From Neoechinorhynchus agilis (taxonomy: Eukaryota; Acanthocephala), in NCBI GenBank assembly GCA_051530055.1, contig CM121342.1, positions 12,648,001 to 12,712,000 of the forward strand: a stretch of 64,000 nucleotides of DNA, written 5' to 3'. The notes beneath the pieces are model-generated. The model did not search any database, was not told where the DNA came from, and saw only the letters and a program-made list of their open reading frames with translations. Below are positions 10,886-23,824 of the stretch, piece after piece (position 1 is the stretch's first letter; every line of letters starts with the position of its first letter). A program made the position numbers and the translations under genes.

Positions 10886-11717
10886 TATATGATTGTCGCC
10901 TACCAGTTTTATAAAAGTGAGCTGTATGAGTTAATATTGCTCCAAGATAAACATAACAATAAATAAATGAACGTACTTTTCCTTTGCATACTGACGATTT
11001 TCACAAGATTGATGTGAGTGTAAAACGAGGACAGAAAATTTAAACCTCTATAAACATAAGAAATAGCAGTTGGTTTGCTTAAATAAAAATAGAACTTCAT
11101 TATTAGTTCTAAATGCCTTGTGTAAAAATAATTTAATAAGATCTATTGTTGTATCTTCAATGAAGCATTGTGATGGATTCTAACTAGTAAAATCTAAAAT
11201 AAAGATCGTTAGTGCGATATTACTTCATTCTTAATAAGTATGTAAAACCTTTAGAAAATACCGAACTACTTGCTTTGTGCTTAAGCGATTTTCGTGCATG
11301 CCGATGCAGTTAAGACGGTCTCTACAGTACACGTAAATAAGGATAGAATTCAATTATTGTTTCGATCTTTGACTAAATCAAGATTACGAGTTGGAAGCTT
11401 TTAAAGACTGTACACCGTACGATAGCTTCCAACGCTCTCTCTCGTATTAAATAAACTGTATTAAGTTTCAGTTGGAAATATATACTGTGACTAAAACCAC
11501 TGAATCGAATCCTCCGTTTCCCACACTCTTTGTTGCGTTTCTGCTAAAAAACCATCTAAAAATACTCGCCTTATTACTTTTTGAAAGTATCCCTATAAAG
11601 TTTTTCATTTGTCTTAATTTGACTTAGCGAAATCATGTCTTTGAGATTATTAGCTTGAAGGCCCTCTATGATCAGTGGGTAAGTAATTGAAGAAGTCGAT
11701 GAAATATAAATACTGAT
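10886..11717. other. Intergenic stretch with a short hairpin
   Basis: AT-rich non-coding DNA between PNP and the next gene. Poly(A)-signal-like AATAAA sits near 10960. The only structure I see is a perfect 10-bp inverted repeat, 11390-11399 and 11424-11433 ('GTTGGAAGCT' / 'AGCTTCCAAC'), with a 24-nt spacer. No open frame longer than chance was recognised. Confidence 0.4.
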
Positions 11718-12292
11718 TTAGTTTAAAATGGCATCCTCCGCGCTCACTTTTCTGCGCTGAAGTGCGACTTTGTGCTGGTATAAATACGATTCATGTTCAA
11801 CAGTTATCTTAAGAAACAGGATTCGAAGGCGCTACTAAATTCGGATCGCGTTTACTACACATGACTGAGGCAATACTCATCAATGATTTTTAGCCAAGCC
11901 AAGGTCAACAAGGGCACTTTACGACTTCCCTCGATTTGTACTCTGGCACCGAAAAGATCACCCTCAAACTGAAATTACTAGTAGTACTTCGATTTGGATT
12001 AGTTTGGGGAACTCATAGTACTAACGAGCAGTCCTTCCTTTGTCACAATAATACTCTAGGTTTGTTGTTGTGCTTTTGAGTGCCACCAAACGTTTCCCTC
12101 CTGATACCTCATATAGGCACGAACATTAGTAACACCCATATTATCGGTACTACGGATTACCTTTCGGTCTCCTTCACAGCTCGAAACTCCTGGTATTACA
12201 CGTCATTCATATAAGTTCATAGGAAAGCTTTGACTGCTGTATAAGCAAATATTAGTTCCTTTTCGCACTTTGGAACCCATTTTTCATCATAG
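11718..12292 (-). CDS. Second cryptic micro-intron gene, unrecognised, 5' end unresolved
   Basis: A phase-consistent chain of six minus-strand exons: 12292-12235 ('DEKWVPKCEKELIFAYT'), 12189-12161, 12107-12092, 12055-12026, 11968-11861 ('FEGDLFGARVQIEGSRK', 'VPLLTLAWLKIIDEY') and 11807-11718 ('YLYQHKVALQRRK', stop TAA). Introns are 45, 53, 36, 57 and 53 nt, all GT-AG. The first exon has a strong acceptor-like 'TTTTTTTTGCATGTTTATAG' just upstream, but no in-frame ATG. The start codon may therefore lie in an upstream exon across or beyond TFIIB, or be supplied in another way. About 110 residues are visible; no family recognised. It lies divergently against TFIIB with only 8 bp between them. Confidence 0.48.
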
Positions 12293-12300
12293 CTATAAAC

Positions 12301-13260
12301 ATGCAAAAAAAAGAACGTATGTACTTTTGCAAAGATCATCCGGACTCTCAACTTGTAACGAATTGGGAAGCTGGTGATTTGGTTTGTCCTTCCTGTGGCA
12401 ACGTAGTTGGTGAGCGTGTAGTTGATGTATCGGCTGAGTGGAGAACATTCTCTGACGATCCAAGTTCGCCGGATGGATGTCGTGTTGGCGATTGTTCAAA
12501 TGAAATATTTCCAATGGAGTATAATATGGCAACCATAGTAGGTCCTTCTATCGCATTGGACCCACAAGCTGAACGTATTTTTCAGACATATGAGAAATCA
12601 AAGCTTTCGGCAGCCGGTGTCAAGACTCTTTTGTCTCGACGTGCCGAAATGCAAAGTCTTGCAGAGTTATTGAAAATTCCCAGAGTTACCGTGGAAAATT
12701 CGGCATTCTTACTAAAACGTGTTGGTGAAATCAAAAACTTGAACTATCGTAATCGAACCATTTTAATCTGTTCTTGCATTTATATTGCATGTCGACAAGA
12801 TGGAGAACCTAGGACTCTTAAAGAAATCTGCACTGTTGCTAACGCAAATCTACGTGATGTCGGACGGTGCTACAAGCAAATATTGGAATCAACTAATGAA
12901 ACTCTAAATAGTGTCAATTGTGAGGTTTATTTGCCGCACTTTTGCTCACAGCTCAAGATGGACCATAAGACGCAGTCACTAGCCGTCCATTTCTCAAAAA
13001 GGGTCACCGACCTCGATATCGCGGGTGGACGCTCACCTCAAACTGTAGCTGCTGCTTGCATTTATATGGCGTCAAGGGTTAATGACAAGATTATTCCTGT
13101 AAAACAAATCTGCGAGGTGACCTTGATCTCTCGGAATTCAATTTACACAATGTTTGAGATGTTTTTCAGGCATATCAAATGCCTCCTTCCACAAGGAGAA
13201 AACTTCCAAGTTTCGTGGAAGGACTTATCCAACACCGCACGCAAGGAGTTAACCAAATAG
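12301..13260 (+). CDS. Transcription initiation factor IIB (TFIIB)
   Basis: General RNA polymerase II factor that bridges TBP-promoter DNA and the polymerase. Intronless ORF of 319 residues (human protein 316). The N-terminal zinc ribbon is intact: Cys and His in 'YFCKDHPDSQ', paired cysteines in 'LVCPSCGNVVGERV'. The B-reader/linker 'VSAEWRTFSDD' follows, then two cyclin folds (about residues 110-205 and 210-310) with 'VGEIKNLNYRNRTILI' in the first and 'AGGRSPQTVAAACIYMASR' in the second. Start at the first ATG, which places the ribbon at the usual distance from the N-terminus. Its 5' flank is shared with a gene on the other strand. The lack of introns is notable beside its intron-rich neighbours. 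Confidence 0.95.
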   Translation: MQKKERMYFCKDHPDSQLVTNWEAGDLVCPSCGNVVGERVVDVSAEWRTFSDDPSSPDGCRVGDCSNEIFPMEYNMATIVGPSIALDPQAERIFQTYEKSKLSAAGVKTLLSRRAEMQSLAELLKIPRVTVENSAFLLKRVGEIKNLNYRNRTILICSCIYIACRQDGEPRTLKEICTVANANLRDVGRCYKQILESTNETLNSVNCEVYLPHFCSQLKMDHKTQSLAVHFSKRVTDLDIAGGRSPQTVAAACIYMASRVNDKIIPVKQICEVTLISRNSIYTMFEMFFRHIKCLLPQGENFQVSWKDLSNTARKELTK

Positions 13261-14525
13261 ATTCTTGCTTTTAAAATATAAATGTGCTTAATATATTAGT
13301 GTTCTAATCGTGTTCTTCAAAAATACATTTACGACCTCCTGAATATCATTCTGCCCTTGAAATATAATAATGCGTTAAAACATTAAGATAAAAAAATTTT
13401 GCCATAGAAAATATACGTTTTACTTTTGATGTATCCAATTTGATCTTACATTTTGATCCTTAAGCCAGTTAAACCAATAAGATATGTGAAAGTGTAGATA
13501 ACATAAATGTTTATTTGTTCACTATTGTAAGAGTGAATACTTCCAAAAAATAATACCTTTCACGAGGGATTCGCTCTAATTTCATGCCTTTAGAAAAACA
13601 CCTCGGTCCAACTCCGCTCTTTCTTTTTTACTGCTCAGTCCTTCTAATGCGAATCAATGCGGAGGAAAGAGCGGAAAACAACCAACAGCTGGCATTCTTC
13701 TACTTTAAAAAATATCAGAGGAAATGAACGACCAAGCAAAGTCTTCTTAACTTGACACCCTCGAAAAATCAACCGCCGTACTCATTTAGCCGGCCATTTG
13801 GTTCGGGTGTTCACGAAGCCCTAGATATTCATGGTCCTCTGCTTTGAACAATAAAACGTGTTATTATTAAAGGTTACTTTGTCCATGAGATATAACCGCT
13901 AATGTGTGTACGGCCAATCCTGTTCGGTTTGCACCGAATGCACAAAGTTCTCTTTCCTGATTGGACATTTTTTTACGCATCACTTTGTGACTTTCGACGT
14001 TTAAGCAATAGAATCTATGTGACAAATGACGTACTTTGAATAAAGAGTTAGTTAGCGTTAATCTCAATATTTTATTTTTTCCAGGAAAGCATGCACAAAC
14101 CAAAGAAGGAAAACGACACGAAACAGCTATTTATAAATTTATTACTTTATTATAGACGCTATATAATAGTTTTACCTACTTTAGTTCTCATAATCAATAA
14201 ATTGCTGAACTGTCAAAATTGATACAGTGTCATAAAGTTATAATTTTGGTTAACATAATCCCGGCCATGACATAATCGATTTATTTGAAATATTTCACGA
14301 GGTAACCTCATCTCATGTGTTTTATTCCTAGTTATTATATTTAAGATAAAACACTTAAACAATGACTGAAGTACCATTTTCATAAATGCATCTACCGCAT
14401 GTTGGTTTTCCTTTAAGTGTATTGCATGTCTTTATTCAAATAAATCGTGACTATTCTCATCAAACAAAGGACTTGAAACTTTTAGTCAATTTATTTTGAA
14501 ATGGAAATGTATTTGGTTAATCTCT
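13261..14525. other. Intergenic stretch; includes a fragment of fold-back family a
   Basis: AT-rich region between the convergent TFIIB and neurobeachin-like genes. The segment 14277-14312 ('TTTGAAATATTTCACGAGG' then 'TAACCTC') matches one arm of the fold-back element at 54625-54779. Nothing else recognised. Confidence 0.4.
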
Positions 14526-17500
14526 TCAATTTTTAACATCCTTTATTTCTTCTTCACTCTTCTTGTTTCTCAATAGAGCATCAAAAAGATTAAAATTCAC
14601 ATTTAACAGAGCTAGTTTCCCATTGGCCAGACCAACGGCAATATGGCTAAGTTAGCTTTTAGTAGATTTCACTAATAGTACCCAAAAACATTACCTACTG
14701 TTTGGAATGGTTTGTATTGAACGTATCACGGCATCGAAAGCTGGATAAGCATATACAGGTTTGAGATAGAACGTTTTAAAGACTTGAACTACTCCATTGT
14801 CTCCGGCGACACAAACGAATGTTCCATCCTCCGAGAAGCACATACATCTGGCTAATCCTAACTCGGATTGCAGCGTTGTATTTCTAATCTTCGATCCATT
14901 CGATGAATAAACAGATAGGCTGAAGAGTGAAGGATGACATATTACCATTTGTTCACTTAAATTTACACCATAGTGATTTTGTGTGGAAAGATCTGTGGGT
15001 GCCCTCACAGCAATGCAGCTTAGTTCAAGTTATGATAAGATGGCTTGGAGGCGAAACAGAGATGGAATACAAATGAAATGGGTAGACTTTGAATAAGTAT
15101 GATTAATTACCCAGAGTAGAAGTAAAATACTTATGTTATAATTTTGGTAATCAATTGGTAATCGGAAACAAGTGAATTTGTAATGTCACAATCACAAATT
15201 TAAGTAATCGCTGCAATTCATCATAAAAAACGAATACTTTTCCGAGATGTGATAGTGATCGTAGTATGCAAAACTTCTTATATTCTGTGTTGAAATACCT
15301 TCAGAGTATTTAGTGATTTTATGCGATTCCTTGACCCATATCGGTGGGCTGTGTGCCCAAGGAAAAATTATAAGCCGCGGAAAAGGCCTCACTTCAACAC
15401 AGAATAAATGGAATGTTGCATAATACGATCACTAATCACATTTCCGAGAAGTAATCGCTTTTATGATGGGTTGCGACACTTACTTGATTGGATAAAGAAA
15501 CTCTGGAGTCACTGCTTTTTTGGAATAAAGCCTTAAAATCACTACGATTATACACCGATCAGAGGTTCACCCCACCTACTTTGATCATCAGTCACCTTAA
15601 TCTTTCTAATGAACGACCCTCTGCATGAACATTGATAGATGAAGGAGTCTTGAATGTAAGCTACATAGATCGCGGATAAGGACAACTCAAGTGCGCAAAC
15701 TGCAGACGTTTTTGGTGCTAGACACCTAATCATTGTTTTAGGTGTATACTCAATAGATTGATCTCGAGATACCATTTTATAACCGTGTTCACGCCACATC
15801 CAAATACAAACAACACCGTCAACTGAGCCTGTAATGAAGTATCGATCTTTTAAGGCTTTTACAAAAGTCACGTGGTCCATGTGAGCATAGAGAACCTTTG
15901 ATAGTTCAACTTTAGCAAGATGCGGATTATTTCGATTAATCTCAAAAATCCGAGCACTCATATCCCAGTAACCAACGATTACCAAATGAGATGAATCTAT
16001 CATGGCACATAGCGATTGATTTGATTGACTCAACATATCAGTGTAGTTCTCTCATACACTATAAGCCTCGTATGTGAGAATCTTCTGATTTAAAGAGTTG
16101 AATAATCCACTGTTTAAGATAAGACGTCGATTCGTACACTCATTTGAATTGTTCAGAATAGGATCAGGGTTAATAGGTAACCGCTGTTCTTCTACTCCAG
16201 CAAAGAGTTGAGCTAATCTCTTTCCAGCCGATTGATTCGAATCATAAGCTGATGACGGATGATGATAAGGATTTATTGATAACTCAAGTTTTGAAGACAG
16301 CGTCAGGATATAAGGTTCTTTTTCAAGTAAAGTCTCGACGAAGACGATGGGCGTGGAAGACGGAAAACTGAGAACAGTACACGACTCAGCGTCACTTGGT
16401 TCGAATTCAAATGGACCTTTGTTTTGAAGAGATAAGCGCGGTGGATGTGGAACTGAAATGATTGGATTAAAGGATTTGTATCCGAACTGGTAGTCTATCC
16501 ATTGATGCAGTTGGCATGATGTAAACTGCGATTCAAGAGCGAACCGATTCAAGAATATAAACTCTTCCTTCGATGATGCCCATGGAGGTAGCTCCATTCC
16601 AGCAAGAATACCTGAACTGGTAAAAAATTGAGGAATAAGTTCACCATTATGACTGCAAGTCTGAGTGATGCACTTTGTCCAATAATAAGCAATGGACTGT
16701 TTTACCAAATCACACGGTTGATCCATTTATGCTATCTTTACTGGAGCATGACAGTAATTATAGGAGCCTGCATTCATCTACCCTAACCGCTAAGCGCCTG
16801 TTATTTTCTAAAATCAGCTCAAAAATTAGACGAATTAACCTTAGTTCAAATTTAATGACATAAATCCTAAGCCTAAATATGAAATGCATATTTTGAAATT
16901 TATATGGAAGGTTTACGATTTAGCTTTAATAATTGGTATTTTGAATCTAATGATTTACAACGATAAAAGGTATTTAAGGATATACTTAAGTGTCAGCAAA
17001 TTGTGATGGTGACTGAGAATGTTAATTGTCACTTATCAGGAAAATCGTACTAGCTTCACAATCGAACGCTAAGAATCACCATGTTAAAAATAAAATGTAC
17101 ATTATATTCGCATAAAAAGCGAAGGGTAAAATAAAAGTGGACCAACTGTATTACATTCGATTTCAACCATTCATCGATCAAATCATAGTATTCCTCACTT
17201 TCTGTTTGTTCTTCATTCAAGCCAGGTAATCTGCTAAACGGTTTCGATAAATCTCGGAACGCATCTGGAGTTCTTAAGTTAATAGTAGGACTTTCATAAT
17301 CAATTATAATCCATGGAAGTATTGGATAATGCTCAGTATTTTGCATACTCCTTTCGGAAATTGTGTTTAAAAACATCAAGTAGTCAAAATTGGAAACACG
17401 GTAATGCTGCCATTTTTCAGTCATTGCGGATCGCTTAAATAACAAATCAGAAGAAAAGAAGCAAGATTCTCTGCTTCGTGGAATACCATATCCGTCAAAT

Positions 17501-20500
17501 AAACCGACGTCCGGCAACGCAGAAACAACTATTTGACAATAATCAGACTTTGAAAATTTAATTAAAATTGAGCCTGTTTTTATTGGGAAAATAATGTTGT
17601 AAGAAAACAAATGTACTTACTTGCAGAGTCGTAGAATATCTCAAGCGCATCCTTCGAATGCTGGCAGGATCTACTTAAAATCATCGTTATTTGATCGAAT
17701 TCAATGTGCTTAATGCATTCGGCGTTTTTCTACAACTGTATTGATAAGCAGAATAGAAGAAGATCAAACAAACTTTATCTTTTATTAAGATACTGTTTTC
17801 ATTAATCCAAATAATAGCGATGGTCGTTTTGAACGGCTCTATCAGATTGCAATAACTACAGTATTTTACGAGTCCGTCTAAAATGTCGAAGCAAATATAT
17901 GAGATTGACGACTTATGACTCCATTATTAAGAAAAAATAATTTGAAATTCCATAAAGAAGGTAAACAAATTGCCATTAAATAGCGTTAATTTTTCACAGT
18001 CAATTCAATAATCGCCATGTTTAACTAATGGCGAGTCACATAAAGGCTATATATTCCTAACTGTAGATTTCGCAAACTTTATTTTCCAACACTCATATCG
18101 TTACCACTTCCGAAAATCGCATAAGATGCATATTTTAAGGCTACGATCATTTCTGTGCTAAGTAAGAGCAAATACTTTGTACTTAATATTCGACAAAAGC
18201 GGAATAGGATTTTGATTTGACGATAAGTGTGGTTTTTGATTGATAATCAGGGAACGAATACGCACCATTTAAATGATTCATTAATCCATCGTTCATTTGA
18301 ATATTCATAAAATTCGACATTTCAGTATACTTGTTAATAGTTTTTCCTAGATCGGGCGGTAATGGATTAACGGTGGATTTGATGGTATCACACGTAACAA
18401 AATCGAGAAAATGTTCATTTATCCCGAACTTTGTGGTCCGCTCATTAGCTAGCATGGTACATTGATCAAGAAAATCCCGGTGTTGTCGATCGAGGTCTGC
18501 GTTTTGCTTGTTAAAAATGAAATCGGCTTCATTTGATACTCGACTTAAATTGTTTCTATAGTCCCAATCAAGCAACCTGCCTTCGTTGACTAGGGCAACA
18601 AACGCTGCTCCAGCATATTTTTGAAGAGCAGCTTGCCATTCTTGTGAACAAAGTAGCATCACAAGCGCTACGCTGCTATAGTTGTGAGTTTTCAACGACT
18701 GAAGACCTATTTAAGTATCTTTACAGCAAATACAATAAGAAGGGTGGAAGCTAACCTGTTTTAAATAGATCTTGCCCATGAGTACTTAGCAGAGTGTGAT
18801 CGAGAAGATGTGAATATTCAATAAGTATATCGTTTATAAATGATCCACAAATGCTAAACGTCTTGTCGATTCCAGACAATGGTTCTTCAAAGTGATTGCC
18901 GGAGCATGATTTCGTGCTATCAGAAATAATACGACGATATTTCGAAACCATGAGTATTGAAAAGAAATAAAGAATAGAAAGAAGCATTGAACGTGCTTGT
19001 TTTGAGTCTCCAACCTCTCTGTATATCAAATTCCTGAATCTACATGTGTCCCGACCACAGACTATACCGTCCCGTTTACCAATTATTCTCATGTACGCAT
19101 CCATTAATTTTCCTTCTCTTAATAGATCAACCAAATCGACTAGAAGAAGGTCAGATGGGTCATTAATGTTGTCGTAGTGAGCATCGGAAACATTTTCGCC
19201 CTCGGAATGAGACAATCTCTTTAAATGAGCACAATTCCACAGAGCATTGAAGATATAGAATCTTAGAAATTGCCGAATGATAATGCCGGATTCTTTTTCT
19301 CGTTCCTTTTCAACTTTTGTAAACAGTGCTGTATTTTGAGTGCTCAAGAGGCACACGTCAACCAACGGAGAAAGGAGCTCAATCATGGATGCGATTGCCT
19401 CTCGACTAAATTCTTTGGATTCGCACATTTGAGTTATGTCTTTATCTGTGTCATCAACGAATGCTGCCAAGATTGTTATAAGTCCTCCCTGAGGAGCAAT
19501 GGAACCTATTAGTAGCTCTATCATCACGCTAAGAACATGAATTACGTTCAATGCGAACGTGCGATTGGTATTAAGTGACAAATATTCGCTTAGATCGTCA
19601 GCCTTCACCAGATCATCCGAAATTAGGCGAAAAATCAATCGATTGATAGCATGATGCTGACTACTCAACACAAATTTAAAATTGCCTCTAGGTTTACCCA
19701 ATTCCTTTTTTTGATGTTGACATTTCAGGTTATTGATGACTGACATTGTATCTATCCATACCCTCCAACCAGCGACTTCGTACTTTAGTGCCTGATAAAC
19801 CAGTGTTGATAAAAGTTTATGCAGCTCGCCATTGTCAGCTTCTTCGTTGAAATTCATAAATGAACTTATCGTATACTGCCATATCCCAATTCTAAGTATG
19901 GCACGACCGTTTTCCGGGGTTTGTACACATAGTAACAAAAGATAATGGATGAATTCGTTAGACAGCTTTAAGCGAACTTCATCGAGTGAGCCAGTTTGAA
20001 ATAGGCGACATATAGGGACCACCAACTCTATAAATACGAGCAAATGAAATTTGAAAACATTGGACGAGTTCACTGACCTCGATTTTCAATCAGCGCCTTG
20101 GTCGGCATATGATCGATTGCACGAGCATCAATATTTTGCTCAGTTATTGAATCAGTCAACATCTAAAGAAAGGGTTGTTACTCATTTTAGTCAAGAACGA
20201 CATTTGAAATGGGAAGAGGTCAAGAATTCTTAAATTCGGCAACAAAAACGGTGTTTATGCCGATATTACAATGTGTACCTAAACACTAACATCTAATGGA
20301 AGTTACTCAAAGCCAACTCCGTTCATGTACAAGAAAAATTCCAAAAAGTCGACCATACGAGAAAATACGTTACCGCCTCTGATTGAGGACCACATGCACA
20401 AATATGCTACTTAGCAATGATTTTCTCCAAAACTAACAATTGGTAATATTTGAATCAAACATTGATTTCTTTGAATTAAGCTGGAAACACTTGCGTGGTC

Positions 20501-23500
20501 GCTATAATAAATTGTAGAGGGATGCGCCAGATTATGTACAATATTGCGTTCATATCAAATTGATGAATTATAATAATTTTTCTGTTAAAGTGTGCTTTTC
20601 GAAAAGTTCTTGATAGCGATAAAAATGTCGACATTGAACCAAAAATTTAAGAATATAATCGAGCTCACCTGAAAAAGTAAATAAGTCGCATCAGTAAGAA
20701 ATTTGCCTGACTCATGCTGACTTTTACCGTTGATCATCCGCACTAAAAGACTGAACAAGTAGCTGGAACCAATAACATTCTGCTTCCGAGCAATTGTACT
20801 TCGTTTTAGAAACAATCCAATCACCATGATGGATTTAATGAAGATCGGGGGACAGGGTTGTCTATTCAAAATTAGCATTATTGTTTTGATAGCGCCAGTG
20901 GACTCAAAAGCCGGAACAATTGTCTTCGGCGAATCACAAATCGCGTCGAAAATAAGTTGAACAATATGCTCAATCGCTCGGTCGTCTTGTCGACTATTGG
21001 CTGATTCGCAAAGTGCAAGAACAGCGTTTAGGGATCGATGGCAACTCTGCATACAGGAACAACAGACAAAATATCTTAGAGAAAGAAGTTGAAGATGAAT
21101 GATTTCTGGGTCCATATCGATATTCATACTTTCTCTGTGAAAACAGCGTAGAAGAAGGTGCACAATATGAGATCGATGATCGGACTCGAAGGAATCTAAT
21201 AGTTTAATTGATCGAGCATCTAATATCATTGAAACGATTGTTTGATAGATTTCTTTTTGAACCGATTTCCTAATCTTCTGCTGCACAACTGAGTTCAAAA
21301 GACATTCACTCATTACAGAGAATAAAGTGAATTTATAATATTCACTATTCTCGTCCTTTTTTATTATCATGCTGCAAAGTTTAATAAGCGCCCGTATTCC
21401 CAAAAGCTGTTCATTGTTTGAAAGCGCGATAATAGATGCACAAATCAATTTAAACCCTTGAGAACCTTGGAATTGATGGCCGAAATTGAAAGAAGCATTT
21501 AAAAGTGTGACGTAGATGTTTATAAGTTCCAATGAGAAAGCTGGATTGGTTATATTATTAATGTGAATCCTCATCAGCAATTTTAAATTTGATTGGTTTG
21601 CATGGAGGCAGTGATATATAGACGAGGATCGTACTCGTATAATATCAGGCGACATTCCAGTGAGCTGAGCGTGTTGTCCATTTGAGAGGAAGGAGAATGC
21701 TTTATGGTGAGCAGGTAGCATTTGTAGAAGAAGACTGTCCTCCATGCACGAGGAATTGTAAGCGAAAATAATTGATTGGTATGGATTCCGATTAGATACT
21801 GCCTTTTTGAAGAATTTAGAAATTAATATGGAGATCATAAATACCTTTTTTTGCAATCGTGGTGGAGTCTGATTATTTGGATTCAGTTTAAATTCAAGAA
21901 TACCCTATAAGAGCCATGAAAGTGAGGGGTTTCTAAATAAAAATCAAACCCTATAACCAGGACCGAGATCATAAATATGCTTAATGATCTCTTTCTCGAG
22001 ACATGTTGAGAACATATAGAATGCCGATATGGCACCTATCAATGAATCGTTTTCTTCATCGCATTGTGCGCCTGGTAGAGGCAACGAGCATCCCAAACTA
22101 ATTCTATCGATTTTTTCGATTGATACATGCAGCATGGTGTTTATTGTGGCTCGTCCCACATGTTCGTTGTTGAGGTAACAATCAATTGTCGACTGATTTG
22201 TCCATTGATTAGAGTTGTGGTTGATTGTTAATAGGTACCACTACAAGGAAATTAATGATTTTCGCAAAACGATACGTTCATCACGAGCAAACTATATTGC
22301 TTGCAGGAACGTATCTCAATATTTTTTCCCAAATTACACATTAATAACTCAAAATTAGTGAGGGCATTTCTTAGGAGTTTCTACATTTGATGCTGATTTC
22401 AAATTCAATAACGGTTTCTTGTGGCTTTTGAAACCGCAAACCAGAGTGACAGCGGGTAAATGACATTCTTATAAATGTGCTTTTCAGGTAGTAAAAATTG
22501 CTTTGCATATCTTGGATGATACATATTTCAGCTTCGATTGGCACATTTCAATATTAGCTGCCGTAAAATTATGAATTCGATGAACTAAAGTTAATCACTC
22601 TTCCTTAATGATTTTAATAATCGCAACAATCATTTACCCATTCAATCTTATAGCGTTAATACTATTAATAACCAAGTAAAAATCGAATGAAGGAGACTAG
22701 CCGCACCGGGAGTTTTAGGACTAAATGAATGATTTAATGCGAATTCTAGATTTCCATGATCTAAACACTAAAGTACTACGTTAATCAGCAAAGTATAGTA
22801 TATCATCTAAAGTTTCGATCGTTTAAAAGCAAGACGCATTATACCTTTCGAGGTATCAATTCCTTTTGTATACAAAAATTCAACAATTTGGTATTCCTTT
22901 TTCGCCGCCTGCAATAATAGAAAAGGGTAAAGCAATTCCCAAATATTCTGCAAGCATAATCCACTGCTTTTGCTGAGGCGAATCTAGATGAAATTTTATT
23001 AATAGCTTCCTCGGCAAAGTTATAGAACTTACCTATAAACTATAGGTTTTACATTCTCAAAAATCCAATCATTTGGTGTATCAACGAGGACCCAAATGCA
23101 AAACGCAAATGTCATTGGAAGTGATTTCAACGCAGGAAGTTTAATACCAGCACCTCGTCTTCCTGTAAATAGAATATAATCGTTCACCACATTTGCATTA
23201 GCGGCAACGTTCAGGAGTCGAAGGCATTCAATGTGTTCAGAATTAAGCAATGCCTCGAAATGATCCTCCGTGCAATTAATTTTTAATATCTGGACTAATA
23301 TAGACTTCGCATGCTTTCGCAATTCATCCGAACATCCCCGCTTGAAGTATCGTACAAGGCATTTAAATATATTTAGATTCTTAGAAAGTATCCAAGCATT
23401 AGCCAATGTCCGGTTTAAGCACTGATTTAATTGGTCGAGAAAAGATACCTTTAAGCAAAAAATAATACGTTGGTGGTCATAAATGCCATAAAATCACAAT

Positions 23501-23824
23501 CACTTACGTACCTGAACATTGAGAGCTAAAGCTTCCAATAAACCCGATGAAATATTTTCAATTTCCCCTTCATTTACGATCAATTGTGGTGAGTGTGACG
23601 AATCACCTTTTTCGATTCGGGGAAATGCCTAATGATTTCTTGAATATTTTTGTACATTTGAGAATGCGTACCGCTCCAAGCATGACCCTGGCTGTTTCAT
23701 ATGGATTCCGACTTTCCTTATGACTAACGACATCGCAAAGGAGGTTGTCCACTGTACAGACGACTTGAGTCAAATGTTCAACTGTCTTTTCAACATTCAG
23801 CGCAATTGCCATCCTAAGGGACAA
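14526..23824 (-). CDS. Neurobeachin/LRBA-type BEACH protein
   Basis: Large scaffold of the NBEA/LRBA family (vesicle trafficking, membrane-protein sorting). Minus-strand order matches the family. N-terminal alpha-solenoid: 23824-23600 and 23406-23030. ConA-like lectin segment: 'FAFCIWVLVDTP' near 23080, 'IYDLGPGYR' near 21955. Long armadillo block: 21856-20585 and 20073-18751, with 'ALKYEVAGWRVWIDTM' and 'DSKQARSMLLSILYFFS'. Then 18695-18183 ('LLCSQEWQAALQKYAG'), a PH-like exon 17712-17624 ('DALEIFYDS'), BEACH 17610-about 17056 ('NFDYLMFLNTI', 'PTINLRTPDAFRDLSKPF') and 16700-16052 ('ELPPWASS', 'SCQLHQWIDYQFGYK'). C-terminal WD40 blades occupy 16036-15548, 15008-14695 and 14646-14526, ending at TGA 14526. 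The intron at 14647-14694 is 48 nt. The disordered linker of vertebrate NBEA is almost absent, and parts of PH and BEACH are missing (see findings). The 5' end is uncertain. Confidence 0.85.
15318..15378 (+). repeat. SINE-1 3' tail fragment inside an intron
   Basis: 'TCGGTGGGCTGTGTGCCC' followed by 'GGAAAAATTATA' matches the SINE-1 tail at 8060, 26790 and 55210. It sits in the interval between the last two WD40-coding blocks of the neurobeachin-like gene, in antisense orientation to that gene. The head is absent. Confidence 0.55.

Noticed and set aside
12293-12536. Minus-strand frames opposite the TFIIB zinc ribbon
   Set aside because: Shadow of a strongly conserved gene on the other strand; composition follows the TFIIB codons.
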